Numbered from the stretch's first letter, positions 17,321 to 27,804 are shown. The stretch: DNA of 49,563 bases from Nitrosovibrio sp. Nv4 (GCA_945906765.1 CAMDRF010000010.1:1-49563); one strand, 5' to 3'. The notes: generated by a model from the sequence alone, not told the origin. Translations and numbers: made by a program.

Positions 17321-18643
17321 ATGATCAAGCGCTTCATCCGCCGCGTGCTTGGCCTCGATGCCCCCGGGCCGCTGCGCGTGCCCCAATCCCGCCACGGCGT
17401 CACGCGCAATGCCATCAGCCCGAGCGCGCTCAAGGTCTGCGACGTGCTCGCGGACCGCGGTTATGCCGCCTACGTGGTGGGCGGCGCGGTGCGCGACATC
17501 CTGCTGGGCATCGCCCCCAAGGACTTCGATGTCGCCACCGACGCGCGGCCGGAGCAGATCAAGCCGCTGTTCCGCCGCGCGCTGCTGATCGGACGGCGCT
17601 TCCGCCTGGTGCACGTGATGCTGGGCCCAGAGACGATCGAAGTCTCTACCTTCCGCGCCGCCGACAGCCAGCCGGCGGAAAAAAACGAGCACGGCCGCGT
17701 GCTGCGCGACAACGTGTTCGGCACCGTCGAGGAGGATGCGCGCCGGCGCGACTTCACCGTCAACGCGCTCTACTTCGACTGCGGAACGGGCGAGCTGATC
17801 GACTATCACGGCGGACTGGCCGACCTGAAAAAGCGCACGCTGCGCATCATCGGCGATCCGGAAACCCGCTTTCGCGAGGATCCGGTGCGCATGCTGCGCG
17901 CGGTGCGGCTGGGCGCGAAGCTCGGCCTGTCGATCGACAGCGCGACGCGCGCGCCGATCAAGCGCTTGGCGCCGCTGCTCGAGCATGTGCCGCCGCCACG
18001 CCTGTTTGAGGAGATGTTGAAGCTCCTGCTCTCGGGCCATGCCAACGCCTGCCTGCGCCAGCTGCGCCACGAGGGACTGCACAAGGGCATGCTGCCGCTG
18101 CTCGACGTGATCCTCGAGCAGCCACTGGGCGAGCGCTTCGTCACGCTGGCGCTGGGGCAGACCGACGAGAGGGTGCTGGCTGATCGCCCCGTGTCGCCGG
18201 CGTTCCTGTTTGCCGCGCTGCTCTGGCACGAGGTGCTCGCGGCCTGGAAGGTGCGCGAGAAACGCGGCGAGCGGCGCATCCCCGCGCTCGAGTCTGCGAT
18301 GGACGACGTGCTGGAGGCGCAAAGCGGCAAGCTTGCCATCACCCGCCGGCTCACCGCCACCATGCGCGAAGTCTGGGCGATGCAGCCGCGCTTCGAGGAG
18401 CGCTCAGGCCAGCGCCCGCACTGGCTGCTCGAGCTGCCGCGCTTCCGCATGGCCTACGATTTTCTCGCGCTGCGCGCCGCCAGCGGTGAAGTGCCCGCGG
18501 AGCTGGAAACCTGGTGGCGCGCGTTTCAGAGCGTCGAATCGGATGCGCGCGAGGAAATGCTCCTGCCCGACACCGGGCCGCATAAAAAACGCCGCCGCAG
18601 GCGCCGCAAGGGTCCCGCCGCCGGAGCCCCTCCGGAACAATGA
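17321..18643 (+). CDS. pcnB: Poly(A) polymerase I
   Basis: The enzyme adds 3' poly(A) tails to RNA and promotes its decay. The nucleotidyltransferase head carries VVGGAVRDILLG near 48-59 and DFDVATDA near 67-74 with the catalytic aspartates; RRDFTVNALYFD near 143-154 and GDPETRFREDPVRMLRAVR near 180-198 are the conserved class II motifs. The basic C-terminal tail (HKKRRRRRRKG) is typical of PcnB rather than CCA-adding enzyme. The length of 440 residues fits. It overlaps folK in an ATGA, forming a pcnB-folK operon as in many proteobacteria. Confidence 0.95.
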   Translation: MIKRFIRRVLGLDAPGPLRVPQSRHGVTRNAISPSALKVCDVLADRGYAAYVVGGAVRDILLGIAPKDFDVATDARPEQIKPLFRRALLIGRRFRLVHVMLGPETIEVSTFRAADSQPAEKNEHGRVLRDNVFGTVEEDARRRDFTVNALYFDCGTGELIDYHGGLADLKKRTLRIIGDPETRFREDPVRMLRAVRLGAKLGLSIDSATRAPIKRLAPLLEHVPPPRLFEEMLKLLLSGHANACLRQLRHEGLHKGMLPLLDVILEQPLGERFVTLALGQTDERVLADRPVSPAFLFAALLWHEVLAAWKVREKRGERRIPALESAMDDVLEAQSGKLAITRRLTATMREVWAMQPRFEERSGQRPHWLLELPRFRMAYDFLALRAASGEVPAELETWWRAFQSVESDAREEMLLPDTGPHKKRRRRRRKGPAAGAPPEQ

Positions 18644-19119
18644 CGCTCGCCTACGTGGGCCTTGGCGCGAACCTCGGCGACCCGCGCCGGCAGCTGCGAG
18701 CGGCCTTGGATGAAATCAAAGGCCTGCCGAAGACCCGCATGACGGCGAGTTCAAGCCTCTATCGGAGCGCGCCGCTGGACCACGTGGACCAGCCGGAATT
18801 CCTCAATGCGGTGGCGCAGATCGACACCGATCTCGCCCCCGAAGCGCTGCTCGACCGGCTCCGGGAAATCGAGAACCGCCACCGCCGGGTGCGCCCCTTT
18901 CCCGGTGCGCCGCGCACGCTCGATCTCGACCTGCTGCTCTACGGCGACGCAACCATCGCTTCGGCACGTCTCACCGTGCCGCATCCACGCATGCATGAGC
19001 GCGCCTTCGTGTTGCAGCCCCTGCTCGAGCTTGATTCCACAATTTCAGTCCCGGGCAAGGGATTGGCGAACACGCTGCTGTCTGCCTGCAGCTCGCAGAA
19101 GATCGAAAGGATCGACTGA
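18640..19119 (+). CDS. folK: 2-amino-4-hydroxy-6-hydroxymethyldihydropteridine pyrophosphokinase
   Basis: HPPK transfers pyrophosphate from ATP to the pterin precursor of folate. The 159 residues show YVGLGANLGDPRRQL at the N-terminus, SSLYRSAPLDHVDQPEFLNAV near 38-58 and PRTLDLDLLLYGD near 89-101, whose aspartates bind magnesium, then PHPRMHERAFVLQPL. The length is usual. It is translationally coupled to pcnB and followed seven bases later by the deoxynucleoside kinase gene. Confidence 0.97.
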   Translation: MTLAYVGLGANLGDPRRQLRAALDEIKGLPKTRMTASSSLYRSAPLDHVDQPEFLNAVAQIDTDLAPEALLDRLREIENRHRRVRPFPGAPRTLDLDLLLYGDATIASARLTVPHPRMHERAFVLQPLLELDSTISVPGKGLANTLLSACSSQKIERID

Positions 19120-19126
19120 CCGCGCC

Positions 19127-19759
19127 ATGGAAAAATTTCGCCATATCGCGGTGGAAGGGCCGATCGGCGCCGGCAAGACCAGCCTCGCGCGCCGGCTCGC
19201 CGATCGCCTTGACGCCGAACTCCTGCTGGAACAGCCCGGCGAAAACCCTTTTCTCGCCCGTTTCTACCAGGACATGGCGCGCTTCGCGCTGCCGACGCAG
19301 CTCTTTTTCCTGTTCCAGCGCGCGCGCCAGCTGGGGGAGCTGGCGCAGCCGGACATGTTCGGCCGGCCGACAGTCACCGACTTCCTGCTCGACAAAGATC
19401 CGCTGTTCGCCAGCATCACCCTGTCGGGCGACGAAATGGCGCTCTACCAGAAAATCTACGCTGCGATCCGGCCGCAGGCGCCGGCGCCCGACCTGGTGGT
19501 CTACCTGCAGGCGCAGCCGGCGACGCTCTACGAGCGTGTCCGGCGGCGGGCATCGGAGTACGAGCGCGGCCTGGGCGAGGATTACCTGGCGCTGCTGGCG
19601 GAGGGTTACGCGCGGTTCTTCTACAACTACAGCGCGGCGCCGGTGCTGATCGTCAATTCGGAGAACCTGAATTTCGTCGCGCGCGACGCCGACCTGGAAC
19701 TGCTGCTCGCGCGCATGCGCGGCATGAAAAGCCGGCGCGAATTCTTCAGCCTGGGGTGA
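19127..19759 (+). CDS. Deoxynucleoside kinase (dGK/dAK-like)
   Basis: A 210-residue P-loop kinase that phosphorylates deoxynucleosides in salvage. Walker A GPIGAGKTS is near 11-19, the family ERF/ERS-like region is represented by TDFLLDKDPLFA near 84-95, and the arginine-rich lid RVRRRASEYERG near 140-151. The ORF track starts in folK antisense sense-frame at 18806; the ATG at 19127 (MEKFRHIAVEG) is the natural start. In several betaproteobacteria this kinase follows folK and is followed by panB; here the next gene is a small convergent ORF instead. Confidence 0.9.
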   Translation: MEKFRHIAVEGPIGAGKTSLARRLADRLDAELLLEQPGENPFLARFYQDMARFALPTQLFFLFQRARQLGELAQPDMFGRPTVTDFLLDKDPLFASITLSGDEMALYQKIYAAIRPQAPAPDLVVYLQAQPATLYERVRRRASEYERGLGEDYLALLAEGYARFFYNYSAAPVLIVNSENLNFVARDADLELLLARMRGMKSRREFFSLG

Positions 19760-19769
19760 GCCAGCCTGG

Positions 19770-20006
19770 CTAACTGGGGTAGGGCTCGAACATCATCGAC
19801 TCTACCGGGCAGCCCATCGCCTGCGCGGTCTTGTCCATGGCTTCGTCCGTGAGAGACACGGGCTGCAGGTCCGCATCGGACCCTTTGGACGAAATGAATG
19901 CCTTCGCCGCAGCCTCGGTATTCCAGGTAACGACCGGATCGGGGCTCACGCCCGCAACCTGCTGGCAGACCGGAAATCCGTCAGATTTATAGACAATTGC
20001 GTACAT
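19770..20006 (-). CDS. Small hypothetical protein
   Basis: A 78-residue protein beginning MYAIVYKSDGFPVCQQVAG. A GGGGGTGG tract precedes the ATG as a possible ribosome-binding site. It has no signal peptide or membrane helix; two cysteines (about residues 14 and 65) are visible. I do not recognise the family. It stands alone between the kinase gene and the thiolase-side intergenic DNA (20007-20164), where I see no other gene. It may be a lineage-specific gene. Confidence 0.5.
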   Translation of the reverse strand: MYAIVYKSDGFPVCQQVAGVSPDPVVTWNTEAAAKAFISSKGSDADLQPVSLTDEAMDKTAQAMGCPVESMMFEPYPS

Positions 20007-20164
20007 GCAGCCACCCCCAAAAACCCTGCGGTCAACGACCCGAAAACTTTAACCCAAGTACGCCAAAGCGCTCGACCAACTTCCGGGTTCCCTTTTGTCC
20101 CGGGCGCAGCGTTGCACGCCTCTCCATTGCCCAAACAACGAGCAGGGCGCAAAGCGCGTTGACG

Positions 20165-21348
<1,184 letters not shown>

Positions 21349-21352
<4 letters not shown>

Positions 21353-22647
21353 GCCAATCTCCCGTGCAGGTCGTGCTCGTCGGCTCGCTCGATGCGGACA
21401 TCAACGAAACTTCCCGCTTTCAGTTTGTGTGATTTATCAAAGTAAACCAAACCATCAATTTCCGGGGCATCCGCTGCGGAGCGTCCTATTCCCGGCGCGT
21501 CGAGGATGACTTTTTGCGTCGTGCCGATCTTCGATTTCAATTTCGCGCTGCTGATGCCGGCCTGCACCTGCATGAATCGCTTCCTGCGTTCTTCCCTGAC
21601 TTCTTCGGGCACCGCGTCGGGCAGCTCGTTTGCTTTGGCGCCGTCCACCGGCGAATAGGCAAAGCATCCCACCCGATCGAGCTGGGCCTCCTTAAGAAAA
21701 CCCAGAAGCATCTCGAACTCTTCCTCGGTCTCGCCGGGGAAACCGGCGATGAAGGTGCTGCGGATGGTGAGCGCCGGGCAGGCCGCACGCCACGCACGCA
21801 CGCGCGCAAGCACCTTCTCTGCCGCCGCCGGGCGTTTCATGAGTTTCAGGATGCGCGGGCTCGCGTGCTGGAACGGGATATCGAGGTAGGGAAGGATTTT
21901 TCCGCTCGCCATCAGGGGAATCACATCATCCACGCTGGGATAGGGATACACGTAGTGCAGGCGCACCCACACGCCCAGGGATCCCAACGCATCGCACAGT
22001 TCCTTCATGCGCGTCTTCAGCGGTTTCCCGTTCCAGAAACCGGTCCGGTATTTCACGTCCACCCCGTAGGCGCTGGTGTCCTGCGAGATCACCAGCAACT
22101 CCTTCACGCCGGCGCGCACCAGGTTTTCCGCCTCCTGCATTACTTCACCGATCGGGCGCGAGACCAGGTCGCCGCGCATCGAGGGAATGATGCAGAAGGT
22201 GCAGCGGTGGTTGCAGCCCTCTGAGATCTTCAGGTAAGCGTAGTGACGGGGAGTAAGTTTTATTCCAATTTCTGGAATTAAATCCACAAAAGGATCGTGC
22301 GGCTTGGGGAGATGCGCGTGCACCGCGCGCATCACGCCGTCGGTGTCGTGCGGGCCGGTAACCGCGAGCACTGACGGATGGGCGCTTTGCACCACGCCTG
22401 CTTTCGCACCCAGGCAACCAGTAACGATGACCTTGCCGTTTTCTGCGAGCGCTTCGCCGATCGCGCCCAGCGACTCCTCGACCGCCGCGTCGATGAAACC
22501 GCAGGTGTTGACGATGACGAGATCGGCGCCGGCGTAGTCGGGTGCGGTGACGTAGCCCTCGGCTCTCAGCTGGGTGAGGATTCGCTCCGAGTCTACAAGT
22601 GCCTTGGGACAGCCGAGGGAAACGAACCCGACCTTAGGGCTTTTTAT
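21349..22647 (-). CDS. rimO: Ribosomal protein S12 methylthiotransferase RimO, probable ATA start
   Basis: A radical-SAM enzyme that methylthiolates an aspartate of ribosomal protein S12. The UPF0004 domain has its three cysteines in SLGCPK, VNTCGF and VTGCLG; the radical-SAM motif is CNHRCTFC; a TRAM domain forms the end ([11 protein letters not shown]). The ORF track begins at an internal GTG (22395) because the conserved N-terminus upstream has no ATG, GTG or TTG in frame. The frame reads ATA-AAA-AGC-CCT-AAG immediately before [10 protein letters not shown], with AAGGCGG five bases upstream of the ATA, which would give 432 residues, the normal size. The start lies inside the 3' end of phaR. 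Confidence 0.88.
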
Positions 22648-23221
22648 CGGAACCGCCTTGCGGAGGGAAGCCGGGAAACTGGAAGCCGGAAAACACGTTT
22701 CGCGCCTGGTTCTGCATCTGGTCCTGGAACTGCGCGAGCATCTTCTGGCTCTGCTCCATGTAGGCCTGCATCAGCGTCTGCACCGCCGGGCCCTGCAGGT
22801 TCATGAACTGGCCCCAGAGCTCATTAGGCGTGCGCGAATTGTCGCCATAGAGTTTCTGCGACTGCTCCTGCAGCGCCTTCTGCATCTGCTGGAAGCCCTC
22901 GAGGTTCTTCTCCAGGTACGAGCCCATGAAGCCCTGCATCGCGCTACCGTAGGAGCGGATCATCTGCGACAGCAGGTCGGCGGAGAACATCGGCATGCCG
23001 CCCGATTCCTCGTCGAGGATGATCTGCAGCAGGATCTGGCGCGACAGGTCCTCGTTCGACTTGGCGTCGAGCACCTGGAAAGCCTCGTTCTTCAACACCA
23101 TCTGCTTCACGTCCGCGAGCGTGATGTAGCTCGAGGTCTTGGTGTCGTAGAGCCGGCGGTTCGGATACTTCTTGATCAGCCGCGCCGGATGTTCCATTTT
23201 TGCTTCGGGATTTGCAGCCAT
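22634..23221 (-). CDS. phaR: PHA synthesis repressor PhaR
   Basis: PhaR represses phasin and PHA genes and is released by binding nascent polymer. The N-terminal DNA-binding domain is present ([22 protein letters not shown] near 14-35), followed by the PHB-accumulation regulatory domain and a glutamine/methionine-rich helical C-terminus. The length of 195 residues matches betaproteobacterial PhaR. It follows phaB by 15 bases and its 3' end overlaps the rimO start. A TGC-rich inverted repeat before phaC (27755-27771) is a candidate target. Confidence 0.95.
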   Translation of the reverse strand: MAANPEAKMEHPARLIKKYPNRRLYDTKTSSYITLADVKQMVLKNEAFQVLDAKSNEDLSRQILLQIILDEESGGMPMFSADLLSQMIRSYGSAMQGFMGSYLEKNLEGFQQMQKALQEQSQKLYGDNSRTPNELWGQFMNLQGPAVQTLMQAYMEQSQKMLAQFQDQMQNQARNVFSGFQFPGFPPQGGSDKKP

Positions 23222-23236
23222 TTCAGTCTACTCCTC

Positions 23237-23980
23237 TCAATACATGTGCTGGCCGCCGTTGATCGAGATGTTGGCCCCGGTCACGAACGCGGCTTCTTCC
23301 GAGCACAGATAGATGATCAATCCGGCGATCTCCTCGGGATTGCCGAGGCGTCCCACCGGGATCTGCGGCAGGATCTTGGAATCGAGAATCTCCTTCGGGA
23401 TCGCGGTCACCATCTTGGTGCCGATGTAGCCCGGCGAGATGGTGTTGATGGTCACGCCCTTTTTCGCCACTTCCAGCGCCAGCGCCTTGGTGAAGCCGTG
23501 AATGCCCGCTTTGGCCGCCGAGTAGTTGGTCTGCCCGAAGGCGCCCTTCTGCCCGTTCACCGAAGCGACGTTGATGACGCGGCCCCAGTTCCGCTCCACC
23601 ATGCCGTCCATCACCTGCTTGGTCATGTTGAAGCAGGAATCGAGGTTGGTATGCATGACCGCGTCCCAGTCGTTCTTGGTCATTTTCTTGAACGTCATGT
23701 CGCGGGTGATGCCGGCATTGTTCACCAGGATGTCGATGTTGCCGCACTCTTTTTGGATCTGCGCGCATTTCGCGCCGCAGTCCTCGAACGAGACCACGTC
23801 CACCGGGTAGGCCGCGAAGGCGTAGCCCTTGCCCTTCATTTCATCCAGCCACGACTTGTACTTGGTATTCGAGGGCGAATACGTGACGACCACCTGGTAG
23901 CCGGCGTCCGCCATTTTGGTCGTGATGGATTCGCCAAGGCCGCCCATGCCCCCGGTCACGACCGCCACTTTCTTAGCCAT
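23237..23980 (-). CDS. phaB: Acetoacetyl-CoA reductase, copy 1
   Basis: An NADPH-dependent short-chain dehydrogenase producing (R)-3-hydroxybutyryl-CoA for PHA synthesis. It has TGGMGGLGESI near 9-19 (cofactor loop), NNAGITRD near 87-94, and the catalytic YSAAK near 153-157 preceded by NGQKGAFGQTN, typical of PhaB. At 247 residues it has the standard length and ends in the C-terminal GGQHMY characteristic of these reductases. It is a paralogue of the upstream neighbour 24012-24812. Confidence 0.94.
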   Translation of the reverse strand: MAKKVAVVTGGMGGLGESITTKMADAGYQVVVTYSPSNTKYKSWLDEMKGKGYAFAAYPVDVVSFEDCGAKCAQIQKECGNIDILVNNAGITRDMTFKKMTKNDWDAVMHTNLDSCFNMTKQVMDGMVERNWGRVINVASVNGQKGAFGQTNYSAAKAGIHGFTKALALEVAKKGVTINTISPGYIGTKMVTAIPKEILDSKILPQIPVGRLGNPEEIAGLIIYLCSEEAAFVTGANISINGGQHMY

Positions 23981-24011
23981 TATTCCTCCTCTAAGGTTTA
24001 AAGCCAGTCTA

Positions 24012-24812
24012 CTACATCATGTGCATGCCGCCGTTGACCGAGATGTTGGCGCCGGTGATATAGCCCGCCTCTTCCGAGACGAGGAACGCGACCACCGCGG
24101 CGATCTCTTCGGGCTTCGCCAGTCGCCCCATCGGGATGGACGCCACGATCTGCGCGCGCACCTCGGCGCGGATCGCCATCACCAGGTCTGTCTCGACGTA
24201 GCCGGGCGAGACCGTGTTCACGGTAACGCCCTTCTTCACGACTTCCTGCGCCAGTGCCTTGGAGAAGCCCGCCATGCCGGCTTTCGCCGCCGAGTAGTTG
24301 GTCTGGCCGAACTGCCCCTTGATCGCGTTCACGGAGGAGATGTTGACGATGCGTCCCCAGCCGCGCTCTGTCATGCCGTCGACCACCTGGCGCGTGACGT
24401 TAAAGACGCTGTTCAGGTTGGTGCTGATGACGTCGATCCAGTCGCGCTCGGACATGCGTTTGAACAGCGAATCGCGCGTGATGCCCGCGTTGTTGACCAG
24501 AATGTCGACGTTGCCCACGATCGAGCGGACGTTATGGAACATGCTGGCGCAACTCTCGAAGTTCGCGACATCTCCCTCGGCGGCGTGCACCTTGATGCCG
24601 TCCTTGCGCATCGCGCCGAGCCACTCTTCCTTGCGCTCGTAACCCGGCAGGCAGCCGGCGACGATAGTATGGCCCGCCAGCGCGAGGCGGCGGCAGATCG
24701 CGCTGCCGATGCCGCCCATGCCGCCGGTGACGAACACCACGCGCCGCGCAACGGGGCTCATTCCCACAGCGGTCGCTTTTTCTTCTTCTTTGATCCGGTC
24801 CATGACTTGCAT
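24012..24812 (-). CDS. phaB: Acetoacetyl-CoA reductase, copy 2
   Basis: A second PhaB-type reductase of 266 residues. Cofactor loop TGGMGGIGSAI, NNAGITRDS, catalytic YSAAK and the ending NGGMHMM all match the family. It has an N-terminal extension of about 15-20 residues (MQVMDRIKEEEKATAVG) compared with copy 1. The two copies lie 31 bases apart in tandem, suggesting an old gene duplication with some divergence. Differences in cofactor or chain-length preference are possible but cannot be seen here. Confidence 0.93.
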   Translation of the reverse strand: MQVMDRIKEEEKATAVGMSPVARRVVFVTGGMGGIGSAICRRLALAGHTIVAGCLPGYERKEEWLGAMRKDGIKVHAAEGDVANFESCASMFHNVRSIVGNVDILVNNAGITRDSLFKRMSERDWIDVISTNLNSVFNVTRQVVDGMTERGWGRIVNISSVNAIKGQFGQTNYSAAKAGMAGFSKALAQEVVKKGVTVNTVSPGYVETDLVMAIRAEVRAQIVASIPMGRLAKPEEIAAVVAFLVSEEAGYITGANISVNGGMHMM

Positions 24813-24827
24813 TGCTTTTCCTTTCCT

Positions 24828-26003
24828 CTATCGCTCGACAGCCAGCGCCACGCCCATGCCGCCGCCGATGCACAGCGAAGCGAGGCCTTTTTTCGCGTCG
24901 CGCTTCTGCATTTCGTGCAGCAGCGTGACCAGGATCCTGCAGCCAGAGGCGCCGATCGGATGGCCGAGCGCGATCGCACCGCCGTTCACGTTCACCTTCG
25001 AGGTATCCCAGCCCATCTGCCGGTTGACCGCGATCGCCTGCGCGGCGAAGGCCTCGTTGATTTCCAGCAGGTCGAGGTCCTTCGGCGTCCAGCCGGCGCG
25101 CGACAGGCAGCGTTTGGACGCGGGCACCGGGCCCATGCCCATGTACTTCGGGTCCACCCCAGCGGAAGCGAAGGCCTTGATACGCGCGAGCGGCTTCAGG
25201 CCCAATTCTTTCGCTTTTCTGGCGGACATGAGGATGACAACTGCGGCGCCATCGTTGATGCCGGAGGCGTTGGCCGCGGTCACCGTGCCATTCTTGTCGA
25301 ACGCGGGCTTGAGGCCCTTCATCGCCTCCATGGTCGCGCCGTGGCGCGGAAACTCGTCCACGCCGAACACCACCGGGCCCTTGCGCGAGGGGACTTCGTA
25401 CGGAACGATCTCGTCGTTGAAGCGACCCGCCTTCTGCGCGGCCTCGGTCTTATTCTGGCTCCTTACCGCGAACTCATCCTGCTCCTCGCGGCTTACCGCG
25501 TATTCCTTGGCGACGTTCTCCGCGGTCACGCCCATGTGGTACTGGTTGTAGACGTCCCACAGGCCGTCGACGATCATCGAGTCGACCATCTTTGCGTCGC
25601 CCATGCGAAAGCCGTCGCGCGAACCGTTCAACACGTGCGGCGCGGCGCTCATGTTCTCCTGGCCGCCGCACACCACGATGTCGGCATCGCCGTTGGCGAT
25701 GGACTGCGCGCCGAGCATCGCCGCTTTCAGCCCCGAGCCGCAGACCTTGTTGATGGTCATCGCCGGCACCATGTCCGGCAGCCCGGCCCAGATCGCCGCC
25801 TGGCGCGCCGGATTCTGGCCCACGGCCGCGGTCAGCACCTGCCCCATGATCACTTCGGACACCTGGTCGGGCGCCACGCCGGCGCGCTCCAGCGCCTTCT
25901 TGATGATGTGCGCGCCGAGCCTGGCCGCCGGAACGCCGGCGAGCGAACCGCCGAATTTTCCGATCGCTGAACGCGCTGCGCCTACGATGACGATCTCTTC
26001 CAT
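24828..26003 (-). CDS. phaA: Acetyl-CoA C-acetyltransferase PhaA
   Basis: A beta-ketothiolase condensing two acetyl-CoA to acetoacetyl-CoA, the first PHA step. Catalytic residues are in [10 protein letters not shown] near 86-95, [14 protein letters not shown] near 343-356 and LCIGGGMG near 380-387. Its 391 residues match PhaA, and its place directly after phaC and before the phaB genes supports that role over the second thiolase at the end of the run. Confidence 0.94.
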   Translation of the reverse strand: MEEIVIVGAARSAIGKFGGSLAGVPAARLGAHIIKKALERAGVAPDQVSEVIMGQVLTAAVGQNPARQAAIWAGLPDMVPAMTINKVCGSGLKAAMLGAQSIANGDADIVVCGGQENMSAAPHVLNGSRDGFRMGDAKMVDSMIVDGLWDVYNQYHMGVTAENVAKEYAVSREEQDEFAVRSQNKTEAAQKAGRFNDEIVPYEVPSRKGPVVFGVDEFPRHGATMEAMKGLKPAFDKNGTVTAANASGINDGAAVVILMSARKAKELGLKPLARIKAFASAGVDPKYMGMGPVPASKRCLSRAGWTPKDLDLLEINEAFAAQAIAVNRQMGWDTSKVNVNGGAIALGHPIGASGCRILVTLLHEMQKRDAKKGLASLCIGGGMGVALAVER

Positions 26004-26012
26004 GGTTTGCTC

Positions 26013-27698
26013 CTAGTTTGCTTTCTGCTTCACATAGCGACCGGGTGCTGGCTCGATCGCCGGATACTTCGAGCTGCCGGTCTGTGCCGGCGCTGCACGG
26101 GTTTTAGCGTCCTTGCCACCTTTGAATTCTTCAAGCCATTGCGACCATTGCGGCCACCAGCTGCCGCGCTCTTCGCTTGCCTGCTCGAACCAGGCATCGG
26201 CGTCCTCAGGGTAAGAATCCGAGATCCAGTAGCTGCGCTTGTTCGCGGACGCCGGATTGATGACGCCCGCGATGTGGCCGCTCGCGCCGAGCACGAATTT
26301 TTTCTCGCCACCCAGCAATCCGACCGAGCGATAGGCCGCGCGCCAGGGCACGATGTGGTCCTCGCGCGTCGCGAGGATGAACGCGGGCCGGTCCACCTTG
26401 CCGAGGTCCACGCTGACGCCGCAGTTCTGCAGCGCACCGGGCACCCGCAATTTGTTCTCGAGATAGGTGTTGCGCACGTAGGTGCAATACATGGGACCCG
26501 GCAGATTGGTACTGTCCGAGTTCCAGTAAAGCAGGTCGAAGGCGGCAGGTGTGCCGCCCATCAGGTAGTTGTTGACCACGTAGGGCCACACCAGGTCATT
26601 GGCGCGCAGCGCGTTGAAGGTCGTCGCCAGGTCGACCCCCGGCAGGATGCCGCCGCCGCCGATCGCCGCCTCGCGCGCCGCGACACCTTTTTCGTCGATG
26701 AATACACCGAGCTGTCCGGGCGCCGAAAAATCGAGCATGGTGGCAAGATAGGTAACGCTCTCCACCGTGCTCTCGCCTTTGGCGGCCTGCACCGCGAGCG
26801 CCGCCGCGAGGAGCGTGCCGCCCACGCAAAAGCCCAGGGCATTGACCCGATCACTCCGGGTAATTGTTTTTGCAATATGGATGGCCTTCAACACACCCAT
26901 TTCGAGGTAATCGTCCCAGTCGAAGTTACCCTGTTCCGGACCGACGTTGCGCCAGGAGACGACGAACACGGTGTGGCCCTGCTCCACCGCATAGCGCACG
27001 AAGGAATTCTCGGGCCGCAGGTCGAGGATGTAGTACTTGTTGATGCACGGCGGCACGATCACCAGCGGGCGCAAGCCGACTTGCGGCGTCGTGGCGCGGT
27101 ACTGGATCAGCTGGATCAGGCCGTTTTCGTACACCACGTCGCCGGGCGTCAGCGCCAGGTCGCGGCCGACTTCGAACACGGCCTCGTCGGTCTGGCTGAT
27201 GTGGCCCTTGTGCACGTCCGCGATCAGGTTGGCGATGCCGCGGGTCACGCTTTCACCCCGCGAATCGAGCGCCAGCTTCAGCACCTGCGGATTGGTGGCG
27301 GCAAAATTAACCGGGCACATCGCGTCGCACCACTGCTTCACGGCAAACTGCAGCCGTTCCTTGGATTTGGCTTCCAGTTCCGCGTTCGCCGCGAGCTCGC
27401 CAAGAAAATCCGACGCCAGCAGGTACGACTGCTTGAGATAGGAAAAATACGCATTGTCGCGCCACTCCCGGGAAGCAAAACGGCGGTCGCCCAGCGCGCT
27501 CGCCACCACCGGCTCAGCCAGCGCTTGCGCGCTGCTCTGCGGATCCAGCATCGCCGACCAGAGCTGCGCCTGCTTCGAGACATAGCTTGACTGCAGGAGG
27601 CCGAAACGCGAGCTACCCTGGAGCAGGGCAGACATCCAGGTCTCCAGGTCCGGCAGTTCCGGCGGGGTCGCCGTCAGGGAAGGCGGGAGCGGCTGCAA
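26013..27698 (-). CDS. phaC: Class I poly(3-hydroxyalkanoate) synthase
   Basis: The polymerase that links (R)-3-hydroxyacyl-CoA into PHA on the granule surface. The lipase-like box GFCVGG carries the nucleophilic cysteine at about residue 291; the aspartate is in ATREDHIVPW and the histidine in GASGHIAGVINP. The N-terminal 100 residues and 561-residue length fit class I enzymes that do not need PhaE or PhaR subunits. It leads the phaC-phaA-phaB-phaB-phaR run; the stop of phaC and start of phaA are nine bases apart. No phasin gene is visible in the window. Confidence 0.96.
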   Translation of the reverse strand: MQPLPPSLTATPPELPDLETWMSALLQGSSRFGLLQSSYVSKQAQLWSAMLDPQSSAQALAEPVVASALGDRRFASREWRDNAYFSYLKQSYLLASDFLGELAANAELEAKSKERLQFAVKQWCDAMCPVNFAATNPQVLKLALDSRGESVTRGIANLIADVHKGHISQTDEAVFEVGRDLALTPGDVVYENGLIQLIQYRATTPQVGLRPLVIVPPCINKYYILDLRPENSFVRYAVEQGHTVFVVSWRNVGPEQGNFDWDDYLEMGVLKAIHIAKTITRSDRVNALGFCVGGTLLAAALAVQAAKGESTVESVTYLATMLDFSAPGQLGVFIDEKGVAAREAAIGGGGILPGVDLATTFNALRANDLVWPYVVNNYLMGGTPAAFDLLYWNSDSTNLPGPMYCTYVRNTYLENKLRVPGALQNCGVSVDLGKVDRPAFILATREDHIVPWRAAYRSVGLLGGEKKFVLGASGHIAGVINPASANKRSYWISDSYPEDADAWFEQASEERGSWWPQWSQWLEEFKGGKDAKTRAAPAQTGSSKYPAIEPAPGRYVKQKAN

Positions 27699-27718
27699 AT
27701 GCGGCCTATTGTTCAGGT

Positions 27719-27743
27719 GGGGGCGGGGGGGCGGGGGGCGGGG
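27719..27743 (+). repeat. Four-tract G-run, strong G-quadruplex motif upstream of phaC
   Basis: On the plus strand the tracts G5, G7, G6 and G4 are each separated by a single C. Four G-runs with one-base loops form the most stable class of predicted G-quadruplex. The motif is 21 bases from the phaC ATG, on the strand opposite to the phaC coding sense, so it would form in the transcribed template strand and not in the mRNA. Confidence 0.6.
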
Positions 27744-27754
27744 TCAGGCTGGAA

Positions 27755-27771
27755 TTTTGCACTGCACAAAA
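27755..27771 (-). promoter_or_regulatory. TGC-rich inverted repeat before phaC, candidate PhaR operator
   Basis: The stretch TTTTGCACTGCACAAAA contains the inverted GCA-C-TGC core flanked by T and A runs, 57-73 bases upstream of the phaC start. PhaR proteins are known to bind TGC-rich inverted sequences in PHA promoters, and phaR lies in the same gene run. The assignment is by resemblance only. Confidence 0.35.
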
Positions 27772-27804
27772 CCCTAATGCAAGCCCCCCTCGGGGATTGC
27801 GTCG

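Noticed and set aside
16667-18322. Minus-strand ORF of 551 residues
   Set aside because: Antisense to the HAD phosphatase and pcnB, both of which have clear catalytic motifs.
23916-25970. Plus-strand ORF of 684 residues
   Set aside because: Antisense to phaB and phaA; His/Arg/Val-rich shadow without a recognisable domain.
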